A DNA stretch of 64,000 nucleotides, from NCBI GenBank assembly GCA_019055375.1, contig JAHQIW010007234.1, forward strand, positions 124,001-188,000, written 5' to 3'. Positions 1 to 10,700 of the stretch are shown piece after piece. The translations under genes and the position numbers were made by a program. The notes under the pieces are model-generated. The model ran no database searches. It saw only the letters and a list, made by a program, of their open reading frames with translations, and was not told the DNA's origin. This DNA comes from Parelaphostrongylus tenuis (taxonomy: Eukaryota; Nematoda; Chromadorea; Rhabditida; Metastrongylidae). Numbering within the stretch: the stretch's first letter is position 1; each line of letters opens with the position of its first letter.

Positions 1-970
1 TCCTCTTTATAGTCTCATTGCTTGCTCGTTTTCTTTATCTTCTTCTACTCATCTCTCGATAATGCTAACTAGGTGCCAAGACATCAGCTATCAATTACCC
101 CTCCCTATCATATATCTCGAATCAATCACTCATTTTCGACGTCGCCACTCGCATCTGGCATGAACTTTATCGCTCTCTTTTATGATTAAGTTCGTATCGT
201 TAAGGCTCATGATGGTTGTTGTACATATGTGTGTACATATTTTAATGTATTTAGGTTGTTCATTATAAGGATAAATCCTATCCGAAATATCCGCGTGGCA
301 GGACAAATCAAGCGAGTCAAAGAGCAGTACTCTATCGTAAAGTATACAAGCAACGACGCGATTATCACTAAAACCAAAATACCCTTGATGCTTCAACTGC
401 TGCTTGAAAATCTCCTTTCTTTATAAATGTCGCAGATCCCAGGTCCAGACGATTCTTCTTGCAAACTCGGAAGTAGTCAAAGTGAGGCGTTCCTAGGCGT
501 TTGGTTTAGTGATTTCTAGAGAGTGAAGAGGAAGGAATCGAACGAAAAGATTACTTATCACCTCGCTCTCTGACATACTGCCTCAGTAGCCATTGTGTTA
601 TCCCACTCCTTTTTTTCCGAGTGAACGAAAAAAAGCAACTTGGAATGATGACATGTGATCTTACGTCGATCACTACAATGGGGGAGATAGATAGCAGTAA
701 TCATTGTGATTACTTCAGTTTTGCATAAACACTAATCTTGGGCTCTGTTGATATTGACGGCTGGATCCAGAGGAAGGAGCCATACGTTCGTGTAGTCCAC
801 ATCCGCATCAAATCTGAGTTGTGAAATGTTGCCATTACTTAGATTGGACAAATGTTTCGAAAGTTAATAACCCGATAGACCTTGCAATTCCATAAGAATG
901 TTTATTTTGCAACTATCATAGCAGTGTTATGACATTAATAAATATCCAGCATTCTGACTAATATGCAAGG
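1..970. other. no recognisable gene
   Basis: Mixed AT-rich sequence with only short open frames. I see no splice-flanked exon, RNA gene or named repeat here. A small ORF on the minus strand near 130-396 has no recognisable motif. Confidence 0.5.
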
Positions 971-1227
971 TCTGAACCTACTTGGAAGTTGGCCCCGTGT
1001 TCCACACATATCGGGGAGAGGGGGGAAGTGCTACCGTTACACCACTAGGGTTATCACTCTTTCTTTAGTACCAGATAAAATCCATTAACAGTTAGTTGCT
1101 GACAGCTACAATGCCTTATTTATTGAAGAAAGTGATCGCAGAGCGGTGGTCTTTGTGGTTCAGTGATATAGCATGCGTCCTCGACATTGGTGAAGCATTG
1201 GTTCCGATTTTCGTCTGAGTCAATGCA
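971..1227. repeat. tRNA-like inverted pair (palindromic repeat)
   Basis: Two degenerate tRNA-like units face each other. The left one (about 985-1047) reads on the minus strand and ends in a reversed A-box-like stretch (ctaccgttacaccact). The right one (about 1145-1225) reads on the plus strand, with an A-box-like gtggttcagtgatatagc and a B-box-like ggttccgattttc. The spacer holds ttgctgacagctac, which recurs in almost the same form in the similar palindrome at 23.65-24.0 kb. No acceptor stem closes, so these are tRNA-related repeats, not tRNA genes. Confidence 0.5.
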
Positions 1228-1239
1228 AAGATAGCTGCT

Positions 1240-2280
1240 TCTCAGCAAGTGCCAAATAACCAATACAATAGAAGAGCTGAGGAGACGGACGATCGATCTA
1301 CACCGCTCTTACAACATAGCGTCAACGGCACGTAAACGCCTCAGCCAACGGCACGTGAATTGGCCAAACCCCTTGGTCGCACATGCGAATTCAACTTATT
1401 TTACCTGATGCGTTGAAGAGAAGCGGTCTTTGAAGATAAAGCACAGCGTTGAAATTAACAGCGGTTATGCTATCGAATAATTATCAACAGTGCAAAGAAA
1501 GAGCCCTGTCCGGCGAGAAATATGCGCTTCTGATACGCAATTTTCTTCTGTTACAACGTCAGAAAAAGGCTTTATCAAAAACCGGAGACGTAGAGCTCTA
1601 GCTACAACTCTGAGCTTTCGAATGATCACTAACTTTCCGATGAAAAGTTCCTCTCCACCAAATGAGATTGGTATTTCATTTGTCGCCTCATAATGGATAA
1701 GTATCGTGTTTTTTAGAAAGACTTACATAGAGATATAGAGGAGACTTTTTCCTATCGTTCTATGGGTACTAGACTTTTGTATATCGACTTATACCTTGTC
1801 ATGAACAATATTAATCGTTGCAACCATTGCCACTGGCCATGTGCATCGTTTCAAAAAGAAATCTCACTCCATTAGTACAACGTACTATGCAAGTCCTTTT
1901 ACAAACTAAGCTTAGTATTAAAATCAGCATTTCTCAAGCTGTTAAATGATTACTATTAGTCTAGTGGAAAGCTTGGTTGATCAAAAACGAACTCATTCCT
2001 TATAGCTGGTGATAAAAAGAGGAAATTTCTTGAGACATCTGCGCCTTCTTTTTAGAACAAATGAGTTTGTAAAAGCCCTTCGGTGACATTATATTCTTTT
2101 GTAGCAACGAAGTTTGCTTGGAATCAACATCCACTATGCGACACCGAAGAAATTCGCCGTAAATTTGAAGCAAGACACTACAAAAGTAAAAAGTTATTTT
2201 TCTTCCGTTGGCGCAACATACTATAAAGGTCTCTGGACAAACCAGATTCAGTGAATAGAATTTTCAGATCTGACCGTCTA
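1240..2280. other. intergenic, one piece of the common AT-rich repeat
   Basis: No gene is supported. At about 1560-1665 there is one copy of the diverged repeat seen throughout the window (block resembling gagctttcgaatgatcacta followed by an aaaagtt/cctc motif). Confidence 0.45.
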
Positions 2281-2715
2281 AGAGACGTGGACCAAAATCG
2301 CCTTTGACATTCAATGTCCATTCATGCTTCCCACTTAGTAAGGACGTAATAGGCTACGTCGCCTTGGAAAAGTTGAAGCCAAACATTTTATATGTTCGCC
2401 ACTGACGATGTCAACGCCAAGATCGGATCCACGAATACATCTAAAAAGCTTCACATCATTTTTCTTCATAGTAGGCACGTGCTATTTACATCGGTATCTC
2501 CAAATTAAGATCGAAAAGAGTGAGCGGCCGTCCGAGTTGATTATGATGACCAAGTACACCCATCACAACGTACATTTGATAACTCGCGCTCTCAGTGTTG
2601 GATGTGGTTCTTCTAGGGGAGAGTACCGTGAGGAAATAGACCACACCGCAGTATGTCAAAAGTTTTACTCAACATCTGCGTCTCCCCTGTTTAAGGGGGT
2701 TCTTGTTTAGGAGGG
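2280..2715 (+). pseudogene. fossil RTE endonuclease domain
   Basis: Degenerate relic of the same endonuclease encoded by the larger element at 6.5-9.9 kb. Shared signatures in order are a LEKL segment near 2365, a DDVNAKIG segment near 2406 (GDFNARIG in the larger copy), a GEYREEIDH segment near 2620 (GEYHNEIDH in the larger copy) and a KFY motif just after. Reading frame changes and stops break it. No reverse transcriptase follows; a hammerhead-bearing element begins directly downstream, so the relic appears truncated there. Confidence 0.7.
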
Positions 2716-2731
2716 ATTGGCTAAGACGAAA

Positions 2732-2791
2732 GGCACTGTGCAACTGACGAGGCTGCAAGGCCGAAACACGTGTAGTGCACTGTAAAGTGCC
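2732..2791 (+). ncRNA. hammerhead ribozyme motif, copy 1
   Basis: Core CTGACGA at 2744-2750 is followed by stem II GGCT/GGCC with a GCAA tetraloop (2751-2762), then GAAAC (2763-2767), a four-base cap ACGT and the cleavage triplet GTA (2772-2774). Stem I pairs GTGCA (2738-2742) with TGCAC (2776-2780). An outer helix pairs GGCAC (2732-2736) with GTGCC (2787-2791). Core CTGANGA...GAAA...NUH matches the family consensus. The minimal stem III suggests it may work best as a dimer, as known for retroelement hammerheads (established knowledge). Confidence 0.75.
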
Positions 2792-2880
2792 CAACAGACC
2801 ACATGCATGGCTCAAAAATGATTGTTAGAGATATCGAAATTTGAGCGTGGTCACAAGAAAACACTTGAAAGGAACGGTGT
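2792..2880 (+). repeat. 3' tail of hammerhead element copy 1
   Basis: Downstream of the ribozyme runs a conserved tail: cagaccacatgcatggctc, about 28 variable bases, then aaatttgagcgtggtc. GCTCAAA and TTTGAGC within it are complementary, as are ACCAC and GTGGT, so the tail can fold back. The same tail follows the copies at 14.3 kb and, reversed, 38.1 kb. Confidence 0.6.
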
Positions 2881-4340
2881 GTTATTTTGCTCAACAGTCA
2901 TTACTGTCGACACAAGTTTTTGCACGAAATAGTGTCATCGCCCGTTTTGGACAAGACTTCCTGTTTTCACGGAATTGAGAAAACAGCAAAAATCTCGGAC
3001 CAAGGTTCCAAAATCACCGGGAGTGAGATTTACTCAGTTGACCAGTTCACTCTTGGCAAGTTACCCTTATTAACATCGTTGAAAAGCAAAACCTTAGCAA
3101 CATTTGGAAAGCTCGGAAGTCGAATAGAGACGTCTATATTCAGGTAAACGCGAGCGAGTACGGCGAAATAAGTCTTAGATCAATGCCAGTCTACTTCTGG
3201 GAGTATTAACAGATTGGTGCGGCATTCTGTTGCTCTTTCAAGTATATCAAGTGTCATACCAGTGCTTCCTCAACTGCTTACTGACTCCCTCTGTCAATGG
3301 ATGATGAAGTCGTAGCGATCCGTCGACATCTCAGTGCAGTTGTCCAATGTTGCTCGGACAATATTCACAACGTCTTCGTTCCGGATTTTTGTTCTTCGTA
3401 CTTCTTGTTTGAGTGCAGTAATGCATAATTCTCTCTTTCTGTTCTTTTATTATTTTTTCAAATTTTTGTTTTCGTTTAGAAGACTCTAAATTCTTACTCT
3501 TTGGCCATCTTGTTCGGCGGATCTTCCATGAACTCTTAACTGATCGTTATCTCTAGATAGGTCAAGAGGCGATAGTTTGCTCTCGTTAGGGTGCACTGGA
3601 GTAATTCGAATGATTTATAGCAGAGATATTGAAATTCGACTTCCCCATTTTCTAGGTATATGCGAATTCCTGGTTCGACATCTTTGCATCTACACACTAC
3701 CGGATTCGTCACAATTATGTTATCGTTCCAGAACTTCTCCACGAGCGTCTGAAAAACTAATTTACACATTCGCAATTTCCTCTTTTTTCAAACCTGATCC
3801 CAATCGCAGTCGTCATTATCATATTGCTCCGTAAATTGAAGATCAAGACCAAACAGTTTTGAAAAATGCATAACAAAGAAACCAATGAGAGACTAATTTC
3901 CAGCCTTGGTGCAAACGAACCTCATTACAGTCATCTTGAGAGACTGCATGACCATTTCACAATACCTTTACGCCTTCTTATTCACTACCAACAGTAATCT
4001 ATCGACTGAAAGAAATGGTGATAACACACCACGTCCTACTACCAAATCGTCTCTCTATCCCTGTTATAAAAGTAAGGTTCAATATGGAATGCGTGGCTCT
4101 AATGAAGCAGGCGATACCGCTGAAACGCATGTAAATGATCAACGTATCAGCCTCGTAAAGACTTTAGATATTCTTGAAGACATCTTATTCATTTTACACA
4201 AACTCTATCCACACTTTTTTGTGTTGCTTAGGACTGCTGGTTGAGGATTTCATCTTCTCTATGACTACCATAGAACGCTGGTTGAGACATTTCCCCTTGC
4301 AATCTTGGAAATAGCCAACATAAGGCGTTTACTAGACATT
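2881..4340. other. no recognisable gene; half of a foldback repeat at 4.06-4.17 kb
   Basis: Only short ORFs without motifs. The stretch 4075-4170 (ggttcaatatggaatgcgtggctctaatg... region) is a diverged single arm of the foldback repeat found intact at 26.57-26.75 kb. Confidence 0.45.
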
Positions 4341-4344
4341 TAAT

Positions 4345-4435
4345 TGAATAACCGCAGGTAATATGGGGAAGGGGATCGAATCAGTTCATCGCTTTCTAGT
4401 ACACTGCACCACTAACCACTGCGCAACCTCTTCCT
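4345..4435 (-). mobile_element. fragment of tRNA-derived SINE
   Basis: Read on the minus strand it has an A-box-like gcgcagtggttagtggtg and a B-box-like gatttgattcgat-type segment near 4375-4385, in the same order and spacing as the better SINE copies at 13.3, 26.4 and 40.3 kb. Only the tRNA-like head is kept. Confidence 0.5.
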
Positions 4436-4736
4436 GTACATTTGGCATGCTTAGGAGAAAAAATCAAGAAGTTTGAAAGAACGAGACACATCAAGGAAGT
4501 GATCTGGCATAAATTTTACTCAAGCATTATGACTGCACGTTATCACGCTAACTGTGCTATTCTAGCTTAAAAAAAATACATTGTCTGAAATTCTCAAATC
4601 TGAAATGATAATCAAGCAAGGATGTAAGGTCAAACACAATACATCAAATACTGAGAACAAATTAGTCACAAAAAATGTGATTTCTAACAAAGTGTGCAGA
4701 GTACACCGTCGAAGTTATCTCTTGATGTATAGTGTT

Positions 4737-7700
4737 TTAGATATCCTTGATCACTTCGTTCTCCTTATAGATTGAATATGTAAGGTATGCGTAGAATGCA
4801 GTCCAAAGCGCGTAAGGGATCATCCACAATCCAGCTTCACTATCAATCTGCAATGTTGTTTTATAACCATTACATATTCCACAACAAAATAAAACGAGGG
4901 AAACTTGACTTTTTGTCAACCATTAGACCTTTGATAAGTAAGGGTTTCGAAGTATTCGTAAGGATATAACTTCGCGAAAACGTTACCACAAACCAATTTC
5001 CTTCAAAAGCAACAACTGATTTCTCAAAAAAAAAATCCAATTCACTCCAAATCGAAGTCTCTAAACTTTGCTTTATAATCGTAATTGGGAAATCTGATTT
5101 GAGCACTCTAATGTAACTGCCCTGATGCGCATTACGGGAAATAAACTGAGCATTTGTGTTGCGCGCATGAGATCGACATGTCAGGTTGCATGGAAATTAA
5201 TGCATAATTCCAAAATATACTATTTAAAGCGGCATATCTCAACTTAGAACAAGTTTTTTGACACAGAAAAACTTTGCAATCTACAGAATTTTATCTGCGA
5301 GGTGTAAATTCAGCTCAAATTTGGTTACCAGCTGAGTAAAATTTTGGTCTTCTGGAGGCAAAGAAGTCAATGAAGGAAGTTCCATTATAGGTTTAAGTTC
5401 AGAAGCATTTCTATCATAGCAGTTGTCGAGATGCTTGAAGAAATGGTAGTTAGTGAGCGAGAAGTGTGGTATATGGAGAACGTATCAGATTTTCGTAGCC
5501 CAACTCTTTCAACCTTTACAGCATCAGTAGCACAATGCGCAGCCAATCCGTAGAACATTCAATTTATTGTGTTTCCTCGGCAATGAGTCTTCTGCAAATG
5601 TTCCCGAACACTCGCGATGCTTACAGCAAGCTCTTCTACAAGTTTACGAACAGTTTACAAAGTGTTTACAGGAGAGAAATCAGATCATCGTTCTCACTAG
5701 CATAAGGACGTCCATGATCTACCTTGTTTTCAAGGCGGAATTCTTCACGATGAAACTTTTTAGAAGGACATAGGACTGTAGATTCGTTAACACTTCTTCG
5801 ACTCTATACCTCACTAATATTTCGGGTCCTTGCAATGCGTACGTTCGAATTTGAACTCGTTAAAGCTGATTTGTCAAATATGTTATTTCAACACTTGAAA
5901 TTTCTAACCTTCAAGATTTGTCAATAACATAATTTGTGTTTTAACTCAATTGAGCAGTTCAAAACACTATCAATTTGCGAACAAAGTAACACATTTGACG
6001 GCTCATGGCGCATTTCAAGACAAAATAAGTAAGATAATATATGCCGATCTAAATAGGAGATATGAATGCAAAATAGAGACCAGGTTCACACTGAACTCAT
6101 TTACCAATTGGAACACAAGACAGTAATGATCAATCGTTGAGTCATTATTAGAACATTTACAAAACAGCCCACCTTATAAAATGTATAAGCAGCGCCAGCA
6201 GCAGTCAGGTGCACCAACGCGGTGTTCTTCCAAAGCTGAAAATACACCTGACTTATTACATACTACAAGAAACAATAATAGTAAAAATCCCAGTTGCCAA
6301 GCACGTGACAAAGAAATCAATTTCACCTCTGCAGTGAAATGCTGATATCTCTATTCAAAACGAAAAAACAGAGCAGACTTTGGTTATGAGATCTTCCAAA
6401 ATATACAAATAGGACTAAGACTCATGACAGATAGAAGGGCAAGAGCTAAAATTCTCAGCGTTGATCAATATCTCTAAGGAACGCAGCATGTATTCTTAAT
6501 CTAGTATCGCTGGATATTATTGAATGTATACCTTCACATCCACGGACCTCCCTCTTTGAGGGATCCCGCCCGGTTAGTCGCGAGGGCACGTGGCGCGTTC
6601 CCAGGTGGTGGATAGGGGAATAAACGCGAACCAAAAGCGACCGTGTGCTACCCAGAGACGCAGGTGGATTCAGGGGACGAGCTCCCCACTTCTGCAGCGC
6701 CGACTTGACAAAAACTCTATTTCTACGAGTCAAGTCGGCCAAAAGCTTGCAATCAAGCGGCTGGGAAGTACATGGGAGGCGGTTAGGAGTCGCCCCCAAC
6801 AAATATGCTCCTCCCGCTCCTCCGAGAGAGACTGGCAAGCTACTCGTGAGTACCCAGCCCCCACGTTCAGAGCCTGGCAAGCTATACGTTGGGTATAGAA
6901 ATGCCAAAAACAGCAACAAATATGGGCCTCATTCCCCTGACCCCGAAAGAGCCCCTGGTACGGCAGCGCCAGGTAGGACGAGTGCGGAGAGGCTGCTAAA
7001 ATCTCAGGGCCGAACTAGGCTGCCAAGATCGAAACGGACTAAAATGGTGATCTGTACCTACAACGCAAGAATTCTTGCTCACCAATCCGCTGTAGAAGAT
7101 TTATTGATTCAAGCAAGAAGAATAAGGTACGACGTCATTGGGCCTGGCTGAGACGAGAAGGCGCCATCCTTTTCACGCTGTCTATGACACTGGAGAAGAA
7201 CTATTCTTTGGAACATGCGATCGCAGAGGTGTCGGTGGCGTTGGCGTCCTCGTCAAATCGAATTTGACCGTGAGCATTGATTCGTTTGAACAACTAACAA
7301 CCCGCATCGGACGATTACGGTTGAAACGATGTGGTTCTATGCCGGCTTTGACGATCTTCGTTGCTTACGCACCAACATCAAACTATGACGAAGACGAAGT
7401 CGAAGCGTTCTATATGGCCCTCGAAAAATACTTCAGAGAAGATCATACATTCTTCAAGGTCATTGTCGGAGATTTTAACGCAAGAATTGGACCTAGAAGA
7501 ACGTCTGAAGAACGTCACAAAGGGACCCACGGACTAGTATGGAATGAACAGGATGAGAAGCTGTCAGAGTTTATCATGACGACCCAAACCATCCATGGTA
7601 ACTCGCAATTCCGAAAGCCTCTTTCTCAGCGATGGACGTGGGAGTCTCCCAATGGAGAGTACCATAACGAAATAGATCACATCATAGTAAATCGAAGGTT

Positions 7701-10700
7701 TTCCCTGACCGACGTCGCTGTTGTTCCCAAGTTCTACACGGGATCAGACCATCGCCTCTTTTGCGCAACGTTCCGATTTTCGAGGAGAGGAGAGAAACCG
7801 CTAAATTCAAACAACGAAGTCCCAGAACTACCATAAACTGGGATGTATTCAAATCGTTAGTCGGCTCTTGGGAAGACAACATCCATTGTCAACAACATCG
7901 ACGAAGAATGCGATCGACTCGTTGAATATCTTCACGTTAGCGCTATAAAAGCCGAAAGTCCTAAGGTCACGAAGAGACGCTTGTCTCCGCAGACACTTGA
8001 GCTGATGCGTCAACGTGGAATCGCACGAGCTGCAGGCAACCGACCCCTTACGTCCGAACTTGCGAAACGCTGCAGAGCAGCGATAAAAGAAGACTTCAAA
8101 GAGAGAAGAGCAGCAGTTATGGCAGAAGCTGCAGAAGCTAGGAAGAGCATTCACAAAGCCCAACGAGGCTTCGCCAACTATAAGACCAAGATGATTGCAC
8201 TCCGATACCCTGACGGGACACTTACAGCTTCGAGAAGGGCTATGGAGAAAATCATCCACCAATACTACTCGGATCTCTTCGTTAGCCATGTCCTCTTACC
8301 GTCATATAAATTGAAAAAGGACGAATATGTCGTTCCACCGGTCCTTCCTTCCGAAATCCGACATGCTATGTCGTCGGTGAAGAACAGAACAACACCCGGT
8401 CCAGACAGGATTGGACCAGAACATCTGAAGAATCTCCGGCCAGTTCTCATCAACACCCTGGCTCGGCTCTTCACTCGCTACCTGTCAGAATGCAAGGTCC
8501 CTTTTCAATGGAAAATTGTTGTTCAAAAAGGGAGACCTTCACGACATAGGCAATAATCGCCCAATCTGCTTGCTGTCCATTGTCTATAAACTCTTTACTC
8601 GAGTCATCCTAAACAGGATTGACAGAACACTGGACGAAGGACAGCCATGCGAACAAGCAGGGTTCCGAAAAGGACTTAGTACCATGGACCACATCCACAC
8701 GATTACAAGACTCATTGAAGTTTTACGAGAGTACAAACAACCACTCTGTCTCAGTTTCATCGATCTGAAGAAAGCCTTTGATTCAGTGGAAACAGAAGCG
8801 GTTATAGAGGCTCTGGATTACCAGGGCGTCCCTACTCGGTACATGATTCTTCGTGAGCTTTGTAAAGATTTCACGACCAAAATATCTCCATTTTACAACA
8901 ATATCACCATTGACGTAAGAAGAGGGGTTCGACAAGGCGATACAATTTTGCCAAAACTATTCACTGCCACCCTACAAAACGTCATGCGAACACTAGAATG
9001 GGACGAAATGGTAGTGAAAATTGACGGTCGACAATTAAACCATCTTCGCTTTGCTGACGGATATCGTTCTCATAACAGCAAATATCAGCCAAGCGGGACG
9101 AATGTTGACCGATTTCGATAACGCTTATGGAAAGATCGGTCTTCAACTGAATCTAACGAAAACAATGCTCATGAGGAACGAATGGGTTTCTAATGCCCCA
9201 TTCACGCTCAACGGAACGACAATCTCCGAATGCTCCAGTTACATCTATCTAGGTCGTGAAATCAACAAGATGAACGACCTAGCTCCAGAGTTGAGCAGGA
9301 GGAAACGAGCGGCTTGGGGAACGTTTAAGAGCATCGAAGATGTAGTGAAGAGGACAAAGAACATCCGACTCCGTGCCCACCTTTTCAACTCGACAATTAT
9401 CCCTGCCCTGACGTATGCAGCAGAAACCTGGTCGTTACGTGAGCAGGATGAAAGATCACTTGCCGTTATCGAACGCGCAGTTGAAAGGTCGATGCTAGGA
9501 GTATCCCCTATCTCGCAAATAAGAGAAAGGATCTGAAGTTCCGACCTACGTCAACGATCGAAAATCAGAGACGCCGTTCTACACGCCAGGATATCGAAAA
9601 TAAGGTTAGCCGGACACGTGATGCGCTTCAACGACAACCGATAGACGAGAGCCGTTACCGACTGGATTCCTCGGGACGTCAAGCGCTCCAAAGGAAGACC
9701 ACTGACTCGTTGGTCCGATTTCTTCACGAAAGCGATAGAAGAAAGATATGATGCTCAGCGAATCCCTAAAGCGAGGAGGACCCACTGGGCTACTCTTGCA
9801 CGCGATAGGGAAAAATGGAAGAGTTGCTGGTACCCGCTCGAGTCACTCGACGATCAACAAGACGACAGGTGATACAGGTGATACCTTTACATGACTATCG
9901 GTGGGTTACCCCTGTATCAGGTCAGCACTGATATCTTTTCAAAAACGTTTGGTACCAACTTAACGACCAGGAGGGATGGAAAGCTTGGTGAGTCATGAGC
10001 GCAGTCGCAGAGCACCTCTATCACAGCGCCACACGCTCTCGCATGTAAGGTACCAAGAACCAGCACTATGTACTTCAAGAGAAAAAATTCCGCATTTTTT
10101 GGAAACAAATAGTGCAGTTATTGATATGATGCTTCGCCTTCTTCAAGCTCAAAGATCTCTCCTAAAAGCTAAACACTTCATCGGGGTGTAGACGTACCAG
10201 ACGTAGAGATACAGCGAGGGATCGGATTATCAGATAAATTTCTCTAGTTCTGTGTGAAAGTTCAGCTCACTAAGTATGAACCACGTCAAGAACTCTCCAC
10301 TGTGTGTATTATTCCTAAGGGACTTTGCGACGAAAACCACGTCGACAGAGAAAGCGACTTCATCACTTTTTACAGTGACCAGTGTCTAGAGAAACGTTGA
10401 TTACCCACGATGCTTCTTATACTTTCTTAGTAGATTCGGTTCAAAGATCCATAACAGTGATTTATTTGATGTGGATAGACCGTCGAAAACTGAATGACAG
10501 GGCTAAACACGAGAATCATAGAAGAGTATCAAAGAGTGTGTAAACACTGAATATGGGAAACCACAGTTGTAAGACGGCGATACCGTTCAATAATGTACAT
10601 TTTTGCACTACAACATACATTATTAAATGAACCAAGCACTTCGAGTCATTCTGCTTTACTTCTCTTTTGCCTATATTCAAGAATTTTCTAGATGAAGTAT

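Larger units (their letters stand above)
6540..9880 (+). mobile_element. RTE-clade non-LTR retrotransposon, nearly full length, inactivated
   Basis: The element has a 5' leader (about 6540-7040, with a hairpin at 6699-6739), one endonuclease-reverse transcriptase coding region and a short 3' end with gatacaggtg-type repeats. It is bounded by a 12 bp target-site duplication. It lies in a TSPO intron, antisense to that gene, inside a SINE copy. The coding region carries at least five frameshifts (about 7140, 7800, 7885, 8512, 9059) and two in-frame stops (9534-9536, and a TAG near 9643 where RTE proteins have Trp). It cannot encode its own transposition. Divergence looks modest, so the insertion is fairly young compared with the 2.3 kb relic. 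Confidence 0.93.

Noticed and set aside
6455..6919. 154-codon minus-strand ORF
   Set aside because: It is antisense to the RTE 5' leader and part of the interrupted SINE.
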